Positions 52,928 through 61,716 of a DNA stretch of 64,000 bases are shown here, piece after piece. The position numbers and the translations under genes are program-made. Below the pieces are notes generated by a model, which worked only from the letters and a program-made list of their open reading frames with translations, was not told the origin of the DNA and made no database searches. Source of the DNA: Rs1 sp038900335 (GTDB lineage Bacteria > Pseudomonadota > Gammaproteobacteria > Pseudomonadales > Balneatricaceae). The stretch is taken from positions 186,001-250,000 of the forward strand of contig JBBMRB010000002.1 in the NCBI GenBank assembly GCA_038900335.1, written 5' to 3'. Each line of letters begins with the position of its first letter. The stretch's first letter is position 1.

Positions 52928-53400
52928 AACAAAGCCTCTCAAGCTTTAAAAATTGGATATTAATAATATCTTTATATAAAGCTAATATACATGACTAAAG
53001 TGAAAACAAAAAGACCAAAACGAAAACAAACAAACAAAAATGAACATTTGAATGTGATTTTATAGTCGCTATCAAAGTAGTTATCAATGACAGTTGACAT
53101 AATTTCATCGTATAACGGCGCTATAATAGCTTAGCTAAAAGACAACACTTTTTACTCTCCCCGATAGCGTGTTTAGAAAAGCAATAAAAACTTACACTAA
53201 TAGCAAAGAGCCAGAGCCAATTAAGTGACTAGACAGATGGACATACAACGAAGATATTAAAAAGACTTAAATAGAGGAAGGATAAATACCGCGCACTACT
53301 ACACACTATGCAAAGCATGCATAAAGTAGCGCGAGGTAATATGGTATTCGTTAGCTATTTACTTATTCAGCAGTGCTATACCATACATTTTAATTAATGC
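52928..53400. other. Gene-free region between etfA and glpD
   Basis: This 473-bp gap holds the glpD promoter and, at its right end, the etfA 3' hairpin. An A-rich stretch at about 53002-53040 carries repeated GAAAAC and AAAACGAAAAC units that could be regulator contacts. A complex imperfect hairpin, TACCGCGC...GCGCGAGGTA, with inner ACTACT/AGTAG and TATGC/GCATA stems, spans 53286-53339. No credible ORF. Confidence 0.5.
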
Positions 53401-54327
53401 TTATAGGCTAGCTTCTAGCTGTGGTACGACATCAAACAAATCAGCGACGAGGCCATAATCAGCGATAGAGAAAATTGGCGCCTCTTCATCTTTGTTAATC
53501 GCGACAATGACTTTAGAGTCTTTCATACCTGCTAAATGCTGAATTGCACCAGAAATACCAACAGCAATGTACAAATCAGGCGCTACAATTTTACCCGTTT
53601 GCCCAACTTGCATATCATTGGAGACAAAGCCTGCATCTACAGCAGCTCTTGATGCACCAACGGCTGCACCTAACTTATCGGCAACAGCTTCAAGCAAGCT
53701 AAAGTTCTCGCCATTACCCATACCGCGTCCGCCTGAAATAATAATTTTAGCTGAGGTTAATTCTGGGCGCTCTGACTCTACAACCGTTTCGCCAATAAAC
53801 TGAGACTTACCATCATCACAAACATTATCGACAACTTGCAGCGCTGCTGAGCCTGTTAGTGCCGCTTCATCAAATGCAGTGGTACGTACAGTTAATACTT
53901 TAATCGCATCAAAAGACTCGACTTTAGCGATCGCATTACCAGCATAAATAGGACGCTCAAAAACATCGGCGCTTTGCACGCTGATAATTTCAGAAATTTG
54001 CGCCACATCTAACAATGCAGCAACGCCTGGCATAATATTTTTACCCGAGGTACTCGCCGGTGCTAGGATATGCGTTCTACCTTGTGCTAATTCCACAATT
54101 AACGCACGCATATTTTCAGCTAACTGGTTAGCGTAAAGCGCATTATCCGCCACCAACACATTCTTTACTCCAGCTATTTTCGCCGCTTGTTGCGCCACGC
54201 CGTCACAATTGTGACCTGCCACTAAAACATCAACATCAGCGCCAATCGCTAATGCCGCTGTCACTGTATTTAATGTCGCACTCTTAAGCGTTTCATTATC
54301 GTGTTCTGCTATCACTAATATAGACAT
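53401..54327 (-). CDS. etfA: Electron transfer flavoprotein subunit alpha
   Basis: The protein has 308 residues from the ATG at 54327 (MSILVIAEHDN); an 8-residue longer frame has no support. The FAD-binding C-terminal half has SRAAVDAGFVSNDMQVGQTG, KIVAPDLYIAVGISGAIQHL and VAINKDEEAPIFSIADYGLV. With EtfB it takes electrons from acyl-CoA dehydrogenases to the quinone pool via ETF-QO. It is downstream of etfB, 151 bases apart. Confidence 0.96.
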   Translation of the reverse strand: MSILVIAEHDNETLKSATLNTVTAALAIGADVDVLVAGHNCDGVAQQAAKIAGVKNVLVADNALYANQLAENMRALIVELAQGRTHILAPASTSGKNIMPGVAALLDVAQISEIISVQSADVFERPIYAGNAIAKVESFDAIKVLTVRTTAFDEAALTGSAALQVVDNVCDDGKSQFIGETVVESERPELTSAKIIISGGRGMGNGENFSLLEAVADKLGAAVGASRAAVDAGFVSNDMQVGQTGKIVAPDLYIAVGISGAIQHLAGMKDSKVIVAINKDEEAPIFSIADYGLVADLFDVVPQLEASL

Positions 54328-54478
54328 AAAATTACTCTCTATCTTTAACAAAAATTGTCATGCTAGGTTGTTAAACCCCACATCACTTTTTTATTACTAC
54401 TGTATTTATCTGTTATCGCCAATGTAACATCATCATATAACGGCGATATCAACGCACTTAATTCAAATAGCGAATGAA

Positions 54479-55228
54479 TTAAATAACCTTTGCTTCATTT
54501 TTTAGCTTATCAACCAATTCAGCGACATCAGCGACTTTAATTCCACCTTGGCGCTCTGGTGGTGGTGATACAGAAACAATCTTAGTGTGCTCTTTTAAGG
54601 TCACACCTAGCTCCTCTACTGTTTTCACTTCTAATGGCTTGCGCTTTGCTTTCATGATGTTTGGTAGCGAGGCATAGCGAGGCTCGTTCAAGCGTAAATC
54701 AGTGGTGGCGATGACCGGCATATTCAGCTCAACTGTCTGTAAACCGCCATCTACTTCACGAGTGACTAATGCTTTATCGCCATTAATTTCAATTTTCGAT
54801 GCGAAGGTACCTTGCGCCATGCCTGTTAGAGCAGCCAACATTTGACCTGTTTGGTTATTATCCGTATCAATTGCTTGCTTACCTAAGATAACGAGACCAG
54901 GTTGCTCTTGCTCAACCACTTTTGCTAACAATTTAGCAACATTTAACGATTCAAGCTCTTGCTCAGATTCAACATGTATCGCTCTATCAGCACCGAGTGC
55001 CAATGCCGTTCTCAACTGCTCTTGGCATGCTTTAACACCTAGTGATACAGCGACAACCTCTGTTGCAATACCTGCTTCTTTTAAGCGAATTGCCTCCTCT
55101 ACCGCTATTTCACAGAATGGGTTCATTGCCATTTTAACGTTATTTAAATCAACATTACTGTTATCTGACTTAACTCTAACTTTTACGTTGTAGTCAATAA
55201 CACGCTTGACCGTTACTAATACTTTCAT
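54479..55228 (-). CDS. etfB: Electron transfer flavoprotein subunit beta
   Basis: A 249-residue AMP-binding ETF subunit. MKVLVTVKRVIDYNVKVRVK, MNPFCEIAVEEAIRLKEAG, and the ETF-beta signature region VTREVDGGLQTVEL with TTDLRLNEPRYASLPNIMKA are clear. It is the usual partner of etfA and serves the acyl-CoA dehydrogenase just upstream. Confidence 0.96.
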   Translation of the reverse strand: MKVLVTVKRVIDYNVKVRVKSDNSNVDLNNVKMAMNPFCEIAVEEAIRLKEAGIATEVVAVSLGVKACQEQLRTALALGADRAIHVESEQELESLNVAKLLAKVVEQEQPGLVILGKQAIDTDNNQTGQMLAALTGMAQGTFASKIEINGDKALVTREVDGGLQTVELNMPVIATTDLRLNEPRYASLPNIMKAKRKPLEVKTVEELGVTLKEHTKIVSVSPPPERQGGIKVADVAELVDKLKNEAKVI

Positions 55229-55360
55229 AAACCACCCAATCCATTAAAAATTGTACTATTAGCCCTAATGCCTAATGCAATAGAGAACTATATTTTGCTT
55301 TGTAATCACTTTCAATAAACTGCAACTCAATTTGTTAACAGCTTTAATTCTATAAAATAC

Positions 55361-56125
55361 TTATCTGGCATTCATTCTCAAGGCGCCATCTAAACGAATA
55401 ACTTCGCCATTTAGATAGTTATTATCAATGATGTGCTCTACCATTTTGGCAAACTCAACAGGGTCGCCGAAACGCTTTGGATTTTGCACCAAATTAATTA
55501 ACGGCTCTCTAACCTCATCAGACATTGCCTGCATCATAGGAGTATCAAAGATACCCGGCGCTATCGTCATATTACGTACACCAATGCTCGCTAAATCACG
55601 CGCTATCGGCAATGTCATACCAACAACACCTGCTTTACTAGCACTGTAAGCTGCCTGCCCCATTTGGCCATCAAATGCGGCGACTGACGCAGTATTTATA
55701 ATCACGCCGCGCTGGCCATGCTCATCTACTTCGTTGTTAGCCATTTGCTCTGCGGCTAAACGTAACACGTTAAATGTGCCTATTAAATTAATATTAATAG
55801 CTTGAGCAAACTTAGTTAATGCCAGTGCGCCATTTCGTCCCACAGTTTTACCACCTGGGGCAATACCTGCGCAATTAATACAGACATCAATCGCTGAATA
55901 CTTTGCCATCGCACGCGCAATACCGGCACTGACCGAATCCTCGCTAGTAACATCTACTTTGACAAAGATAGCATCATTCAATGCACTTGCCTGGCGATTA
56001 CCTTCCTCTTCATTGAGATCGAAAATAACTATTTTAGCACCAAGGCCTGACAATCTTTGACTAGTAACCAAGCCTAGGCCAGATGCCCCGCCTGTTACGA
56101 CAACTACTTTGTTTTTAATATCCAT
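55361..56125 (-). CDS. SDR-family 3-hydroxyacyl-CoA dehydrogenase (HSD17B10-like)
   Basis: A 254-residue short-chain dehydrogenase. VVVTGGASGLGLVTSQRL is the cofactor motif, NCAGIAPGGKTVGRNG follows, and the active site is Ser in TASVAAFDG with YSASKAGV. FDTPMMQAM and NGEVIRLDGALRM are typical of the type-2 3-hydroxyacyl-CoA dehydrogenase used for short or branched-chain acyl-CoA, as in isoleucine breakdown. It is in the same direction as the acyl-CoA dehydrogenase and thiolase genes, 115 bases after the former. Confidence 0.88.
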   Translation of the reverse strand: MDIKNKVVVVTGGASGLGLVTSQRLSGLGAKIVIFDLNEEEGNRQASALNDAIFVKVDVTSEDSVSAGIARAMAKYSAIDVCINCAGIAPGGKTVGRNGALALTKFAQAININLIGTFNVLRLAAEQMANNEVDEHGQRGVIINTASVAAFDGQMGQAAYSASKAGVVGMTLPIARDLASIGVRNMTIAPGIFDTPMMQAMSDEVREPLINLVQNPKRFGDPVEFAKMVEHIIDNNYLNGEVIRLDGALRMNAR

Positions 56126-56240
56126 TTTATTTCCGTCATTTATATGCTTTTATCTTAACTGCAACTTATCTATTTAATCTATAAACATGCCTATAACCGA
56201 CTTAACAGATATCAGCATCTATAAATACAAATCAGCAAAT

Positions 56241-57398
56241 CTAATTCAGCTCTTTTAGTAGCTCTCTAGCAATAATCACGCGCTGAATCTCACTAGTGCC
56301 CTCGTAAATTGACGTAATACGAACATCGCGAGCGTAGCGCTCAAGCGGGTACTCTCTAATGTAGCCATAACCACCTAACATCTGTAGAGCGCTATAACAG
56401 GCCTCATTCGCTTTTTCAGAACTAAACAATTTAGCCATAGACGCAGCTTTAGCAAAAGGCAGCCCTTTTTCCTTACTGTCAGCAGCGCTCATCAACAGTA
56501 ATCTAGCAGCTTCCAAATTAGTATAAGCATCGCTCATCATCCACTGCAGGCCTTGAAACTTAGCCAGTGCTTGGCCAAACTGCTGGCGCTGAACTATATA
56601 ATCGCGCGCATAATCCATCGCCGCCAAACCAATCCCTAATGCCAATGAGCCAATACCGATACGCCCGCCTGCTAACTCTGCAACTGCAATTTTAAAACCA
56701 CCATTAAGCTCACCCATTAAGGCGTGTTCAGCAATACGACACTGATCAAACAACACTTCATTGGTGACGGAAGCCTTTTGACCCATTTTATGCTCAGCTT
56801 TAGAGATACTCATACCCGGTGTGTTTTGCTCAACTAAAAAGCAAGAGATCCCCTTGCCTTTAGCAGCACTGGTATCTGTGACAGCCCAAACAACCATCAC
56901 CCCTGCATACTCTGCACTGGTGATAAATTGCTTGGCGCCATTAAGCAGCCACTGCCCATCTTCAAGCACCGCCGTTGTCTTCATATTGGCAGGGTCTGAA
57001 CCGGCGGTCGTCTCTGTTAAGCAAAAGGCAGCAGCAGAATATTCTCCAGAGCAAATTTTAGGTAAATAATAGGATTTTTGTTGCTCTGAGGCGATACACT
57101 GAATCACTTCAGCCACCATGTTCGTCACTGACATAGTCACTGCTGTCGCCGCACACGCTCGAGCTATCTCAGTTATCGCCAAACTAAAAGCAACGGTTCC
57201 AGCTTCTACCCCACCAAAGTCAGCATCAACGTTTAAGCCCATGAAGCCAAGCTCGGCCATTTTTTTTAAGTTTGCCAAAAATGCGCCGCGATCGCCCTCT
57301 TCATCTAACTTGGCAGCGATAGGCGCAAGCTCACTAGCAGCAAACTTACTGGCCATATCCTTGATCATCATTTGATCTTCATTCAGGCTAATATCCAT
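56241..57398 (-). CDS. Acyl-CoA dehydrogenase (short/branched-chain type)
   Basis: A 385-residue FAD enzyme making enoyl-CoA. FCLTETTAGSDPANMKTTAV and RIGIGSLALGIGLAAMDYA are FAD-binding and core blocks. The catalytic Glu is in SIYEGTSEIQRVIIAREL, as in short- and branched-chain enzymes. The C-terminal half shows QMLGGYGYIREYPLERYARD. It gives electrons to EtfAB, encoded next door. No enoyl-CoA hydratase gene is in the cluster. Confidence 0.93.
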   Translation of the reverse strand: MDISLNEDQMMIKDMASKFAASELAPIAAKLDEEGDRGAFLANLKKMAELGFMGLNVDADFGGVEAGTVAFSLAITEIARACAATAVTMSVTNMVAEVIQCIASEQQKSYYLPKICSGEYSAAAFCLTETTAGSDPANMKTTAVLEDGQWLLNGAKQFITSAEYAGVMVVWAVTDTSAAKGKGISCFLVEQNTPGMSISKAEHKMGQKASVTNEVLFDQCRIAEHALMGELNGGFKIAVAELAGGRIGIGSLALGIGLAAMDYARDYIVQRQQFGQALAKFQGLQWMMSDAYTNLEAARLLLMSAADSKEKGLPFAKAASMAKLFSSEKANEACYSALQMLGGYGYIREYPLERYARDVRITSIYEGTSEIQRVIIARELLKELN

Positions 57399-57446
57399 AA
57401 AGGCTCCAACAAATACGATTAAAGTTAAATAGTTTGTGCACGATAA

Positions 57447-58634
57447 TTAAACTAACTCAATCGCGACAGCCGTTGCCTCACCACCACCAATACACAGTGA
57501 AGCGACACCTTTCGTTTTATTTTGCGCTTTTAATGCATAGATCAAAGACACTAAGATACGCGCACCTGAGCAACCAATAGGGTGGCCTAATGCACAGGCC
57601 CCACCATTGATGTTAACTTTATTATGATCCAGATTAAGCTCTTGCATTGCGATCATAGTGACGACTGCAAATGCTTCATTGATCTCATAAAGATCAACGT
57701 CTTGTGAATGCCAGCTCACTTTATCTAATAATTTTTTAATTGCCGATACCGGTGCAATAGTAAACTCTGCTGGCTCTTGGGCATGGCTGCTATGACCTAC
57801 TATTCTGGCAAGAATAGGCAGTCCTTTAACAATTGCTTCACTTTCTCTCATCAAAATAAGCGCTGCAGCGCCATCAGAAATAGAGCTTGAGTTAGCAGCA
57901 GTGACACTGCCATCTTTTTTAAATGCGGGCTTAAGCTGAGCTATTTTTTCTATTTTTGCGTTAAACGGTTGCTCATCTTGATCTACAGTAGTATCGCCAT
58001 GACGGCCTTTGACACTAACAGGTACTATTTCGCTGGCAAATTTCTGGCTTTCTATCGCTAGTTTCGCACGTGTTAATGACTCAATCGCGAAAGCATCCAT
58101 CGCCTCGCGGCTGATATTAAAATCATCGGCGCTTTGCTGTGCAAACACGCCCATCAGCTTGCCATCGTAAGCGTTTTCTAAACCATCTAAAAACATAGAG
58201 TCCAATACTTGGCCATGCCCCATACGCATACCAGCACGTGCCTTAGGCAATAAATAAGGTGCCTGGCTCATGTTTTCCATACCGCCTGCCACCATAATAT
58301 TGGCGCTGCCAGCTTTAATTTGATCATGGCAAAACATCACTGACTTCATGCCCGAACCACACATTTTATTAATCGTTGTGCAATTCGCATCTAGGTGTAA
58401 ACCCGCCGCTAAAGCTGCCTGCCTAGCCGGTGCCTGGCCCTGACCCGCCGCTAGCACACAACCCATGACGACCTCATCAATATCTTGGCCGCTTAATGTG
58501 GCACGCTCAAGCGCCTCTTTAATAGCAACACCACCAAGTTGAGCAGCACTTACTGAGCTTAGTGCACCTTGTAAACCACCGATTGCAGTTCTTGCAGCGC
58601 CAACGATAACAATTGAATCTTGCAGTTCAGACAT
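57447..58634 (-). CDS. Acetyl-CoA C-acyltransferase (thiolase)
   Basis: A 395-residue thiolase. The nucleophilic Cys is in INKMCGSGMKSVMFCHDQI, and the second half has NINGGACALGHPIGCSGARI and LCIGGGEATAVAIEL, holding the acid/base Cys. It cleaves 3-ketoacyl-CoA or condenses acetyl-CoA. It is the first gene of a leftward unit, thiolase, acyl-CoA dehydrogenase, SDR, then etfB-etfA, divergent from the AraC regulator. Confidence 0.93.
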   Translation of the reverse strand: MSELQDSIVIVGAARTAIGGLQGALSSVSAAQLGGVAIKEALERATLSGQDIDEVVMGCVLAAGQGQAPARQAALAAGLHLDANCTTINKMCGSGMKSVMFCHDQIKAGSANIMVAGGMENMSQAPYLLPKARAGMRMGHGQVLDSMFLDGLENAYDGKLMGVFAQQSADDFNISREAMDAFAIESLTRAKLAIESQKFASEIVPVSVKGRHGDTTVDQDEQPFNAKIEKIAQLKPAFKKDGSVTAANSSSISDGAAALILMRESEAIVKGLPILARIVGHSSHAQEPAEFTIAPVSAIKKLLDKVSWHSQDVDLYEINEAFAVVTMIAMQELNLDHNKVNINGGACALGHPIGCSGARILVSLIYALKAQNKTKGVASLCIGGGEATAVAIELV

Positions 58635-58774
58635 AATTTATTCTCTCTTATTTTTAATTACCCTTACTATAATCAACTTGCAGCTGATATAAAATGACAT
58701 TTACTTACCTTTTAGATCACATTTTATTACAATAGATTACTAGCAATATTAATCGTCCAATCGGTGAGAAAATC

Positions 58775-59830
58775 ATGGCAACTGTTGACCTACATTACGC
58801 CCAATCTATTGTGCGCTGTCTGCAAAGGCAGAATATTGATACAAATAAATTGCTACAAGATCTCGAGCTGACAGACAATGCTATCTTTAGTGACTATAGC
58901 CCTTTAGATAAAAGCCAAAGAGTGGCCAGCGACAAAATAACGTTTCTTGTAAAATACACTTGGGCATTGCTCAATGATGAGTTTATGGGCTGCACAGCGA
59001 AGCGCTGTAAACCGGGAGTATTCGCACTAATGTCACGTTACGCCTTAACACAGCAAACATTACAAGAGGTGTTGGAGCAGGGGTTACATTTTTATAATTT
59101 ATTTACTGACGATATTCAAATGTCACTAAATGATCATGGTCACTACGTTGAAATTGAATTTAAGTTTGCACAAGCGCAATTAGATATCGATAATTTTTTC
59201 CAAGAGTTTTGGCTAGTGATCTGGCATCGCTTTGCCAGCTGGATCATTGGTGAAAAGATCATACTTAACCAAGTCACCTTCCCCTACAGCCAGCCTAAAC
59301 ATTATAACGAGCTTAAAAATGCGTTTGAATGTCGCTTGAGCTTTAATCAGCCACAATTAAAATTCAGCTTCAATAAGCGCTACCTCAATTTAGCACCTAC
59401 TCGCAGCCAACAAGATTTAACTATCTTTTTAAAGAACTCACCCGCTGATCTTATTGCTATTCCCGGTAATGAAATCAGTTATAAAGCTAAGATTAAAAGC
59501 CGATTGATTTACCAATCAGGCCAACAGTTAATCTGCCCAGCACTTGAAAGCCTTGCCGCTGAATTTAAAATAAGCTCGCAAACACTAAGGCGCAAACTCA
59601 AGCTAGAGAACACATCTTACCCACAGATTAAAGATGAGATTAGACGTAATATTGCTATCGACAAATTAAATAGTCAAAACATGCCCATTGCGCAAATTGC
59701 TCGTCTATTAGGTTTTAGCGAGTCGCGCTCATTCACTAGAGCCTTTCGTAAATGGACAACACTGTCTCCCTCTGAGTATCTGCAGAGCGTAAACAAACAT
59801 AGCGACATTAATCGGGCCGATAAGGGATAG
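58775..59830 (+). CDS. AraC-family regulator (OruR/ArgR-like, with N-terminal arabinose-binding-type domain)
   Basis: A 351-residue regulator. The N-terminal two thirds is the long ligand-type domain seen in OruR/FadR-like AraC proteins (FALMSRYALTQQTLQEVLEQ, FSFNKRYLNLAPTRS). The C-terminal double HTH (about 250-345) has ALESLAAEFKISSQTLRRKL, IAQIARLLGFSESRSFTRAF and the end TTLSPSEYLQ. It is divergent from the thiolase operon across 140 bp, so it probably controls that acyl-CoA pathway. Confidence 0.88.
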   Translation: MATVDLHYAQSIVRCLQRQNIDTNKLLQDLELTDNAIFSDYSPLDKSQRVASDKITFLVKYTWALLNDEFMGCTAKRCKPGVFALMSRYALTQQTLQEVLEQGLHFYNLFTDDIQMSLNDHGHYVEIEFKFAQAQLDIDNFFQEFWLVIWHRFASWIIGEKIILNQVTFPYSQPKHYNELKNAFECRLSFNQPQLKFSFNKRYLNLAPTRSQQDLTIFLKNSPADLIAIPGNEISYKAKIKSRLIYQSGQQLICPALESLAAEFKISSQTLRRKLKLENTSYPQIKDEIRRNIAIDKLNSQNMPIAQIARLLGFSESRSFTRAFRKWTTLSPSEYLQSVNKHSDINRADKG

Positions 59831-59845
59831 AGCTAGGGGAAAAGA

Positions 59846-59872
59846 ATGAGCAATAAAGGTTTTATTGCTCAT
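59846..59872 (+). terminator. Hairpin after AraC gene
   Basis: ATGAGCAATAAA pairs perfectly with TTTATTGCTCAT around a 3-nt loop, 16 bases past the AraC stop. No T-run. Confidence 0.6.
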
Positions 59873-59897
59873 AGTGATAGCAAACATGGTCTGGGAG

Positions 59898-59920
59898 ACA
59901 GCGCTTTATTAAAGCGCTGT
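59898..59920 (-). terminator. Hairpin after SulP gene
   Basis: ACAGCGCTTTA, one T, TAAAGCGCTGT is a perfect 11-bp palindrome 20 bases past the SulP stop. It is a second, separate hairpin between the convergent AraC and SulP genes, each serving one side. Confidence 0.6.
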
Positions 59921-59939
59921 TAGTATTGGTAAAGCTTGG

Positions 59940-61508
59940 TTAAGCTAAACTGTCATCAGCGACTCTGTATTTAGGGTCTTCCTTCTCATTTTCTTCGACT
60001 AAAGAGCCCGATTTTTCAAGTAACGCAATACATTCACTACTTAAATGACGCAGATGTAATTTGGTACCCGCAGCAACATATTTATCTGCAATAGCATCAA
60101 TAGCCTCAATACCTGAGTGATCGACAACACGTGCATCTTTAAAATCAATAATCACTTCACTAGGGTCTGTCAATGGTGAGAAGTTATCTTTAAAGCTCTT
60201 TGCTGATGCGAAAAATAATGGTCCACGTGGCAGGTAAACTTTAACATCACCTTCTTCTTTTGTTTCCATTTCAACATGTTTAGCATGGCGCCAGGCAAAC
60301 ATTAGTGCCGACATAATCACACCAACCACAACCGCTATTGCCAAATCAGTAAACACGGTAACCACTGCCACAGAAATACCGACAACTGTATCGCCCAATG
60401 GTATGCGCCCTAACAATCTAAAACTAGACCATTCAAACGTACCCAGCACCACCATAAACATTACACCGACTAGCGCAGCAATCGGGATCATTTCTATATA
60501 CGCTGAACCAAATAGAATAAATGCCAATAAGAATAAAGCAGCTGCAACACCTGAGATTCTAGTACGACCACCTGAGTTAATGTTGATCATACTTTGACCA
60601 ATCATCGCACAACCACCCATACCACCAAAGAAACCAGTGGCTACGTTGGCAACACCTTGGCCGACACATTCTTTATTACTACGACCACGTGTATTGGTCA
60701 TTTCATCGATTAAGGTCAACGTTAATAACGATTCAATTAAACCTATCATCGCTAGAATAAGTGCATATGGGAAAATGATAATCAGTGTATCTAGGTTTAA
60801 TGGCACCGTAGGAATATGAAATACTGGTAAACCACCGGCGATAGTTGCATCTAGTGAGCCGGTTTTCTGCTGTAGGAAATCAACAACCGTTAAAGCGTCT
60901 AAATCAAGGCCGATCACTAGTAAACTAACAACCAAAATGGCTGCTAATGCAGAGGGAATAGCATTGGTAAGCATGGGTAAAAAGCGAATAATCGCCATTG
61001 TTAAAGCGATTAAGCCCAACATAATCCACAGTGTAGAGCCCTCTAACCAGTTACCAGACATCCATCCCCATTTACCATCGGGTGTATCTGATTGCAGCAT
61101 CGGGATTTGCGATAAGAAGATAACAATCGCCAAGCCATTAACAAAGCCGAGCATAACTGGATGAGGGACAATTCTAATAAACTTACCTAAACGAAAGACA
61201 CCGGCAAGTATCTGCAACACACCCATCAATACGACGGTAGCGAATAAGTACTCAACCCCGTGATCAGCGACTAAAGCCACCATCACAACAGCGAGTGCAC
61301 CAGTGGCACCTGAAATCATACCAGGACGACCACCGATTAACGCGGTGATTAAGCCGACCATAAATGCAGCGTACAAACCAACTAATGGCTCAACACCTGC
61401 AACGAAAGCAAAGGCGACAGCTTCGGGAACTAAAGCTAAGGCCACGGTCAAACCAGAGAGTACATCGTTTTTCATACTCTGAGATTTAGAAATAAGCATT
61501 TGGAACAT
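59940..61508 (-). CDS. SulP-family anion transporter with STAS domain
   Basis: A 522-residue membrane protein with about 12-14 helices. GLTVALALVPEAVAFAFVAG is the SulP N-terminal signature, followed by GRPGMISGATGALAVVM and GFFGGMGGCAMIGQSMININ. The cytoplasmic STAS domain (about 420-505) has VIIDFKDARVVDHSGIEAID. The substrate could be sulfate, bicarbonate or a dicarboxylate; the close GGMGGCAMIGQS block is seen in bicarbonate and sulfate types alike. ATGs at 61508 and 61499 are both possible starts. The leader carries a 7-bp stem hairpin (61532-61551). Confidence 0.92.
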   Translation of the reverse strand: MFQMLISKSQSMKNDVLSGLTVALALVPEAVAFAFVAGVEPLVGLYAAFMVGLITALIGGRPGMISGATGALAVVMVALVADHGVEYLFATVVLMGVLQILAGVFRLGKFIRIVPHPVMLGFVNGLAIVIFLSQIPMLQSDTPDGKWGWMSGNWLEGSTLWIMLGLIALTMAIIRFLPMLTNAIPSALAAILVVSLLVIGLDLDALTVVDFLQQKTGSLDATIAGGLPVFHIPTVPLNLDTLIIIFPYALILAMIGLIESLLTLTLIDEMTNTRGRSNKECVGQGVANVATGFFGGMGGCAMIGQSMININSGGRTRISGVAAALFLLAFILFGSAYIEMIPIAALVGVMFMVVLGTFEWSSFRLLGRIPLGDTVVGISVAVVTVFTDLAIAVVVGVIMSALMFAWRHAKHVEMETKEEGDVKVYLPRGPLFFASAKSFKDNFSPLTDPSEVIIDFKDARVVDHSGIEAIDAIADKYVAAGTKLHLRHLSSECIALLEKSGSLVEENEKEDPKYRVADDSLA

Positions 61509-61531
61509 TGAGGGTAAATCCTTAAGCTAAT

Positions 61532-61551
61532 TCATCGGAACGTCCCGATGA
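61532..61551 (-). promoter_or_regulatory. Hairpin in SulP leader
   Basis: On the minus strand TCATCGG pairs with CCGATGA around a 6-nt loop, 23 bases before the SulP start and just after a T-run. It may be a leader structure, terminator-like attenuator or cis-regulatory RNA; I cannot assign it to a known class. Confidence 0.45.
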
Positions 61552-61716
61552 AAAAAATGGGCATTATTCTATCAAATTGCTTACGACTATAGTAGCAGAT
61601 CAGGCAATCGCTTAAAAAAACATTGGGATTAATGCATAAGCGTCGCTAAAAAACGCTCATTACTATTACTTTCTGCAAAACTAATGATATAGCTCACTGG
61701 CAATACTGACTAAATA

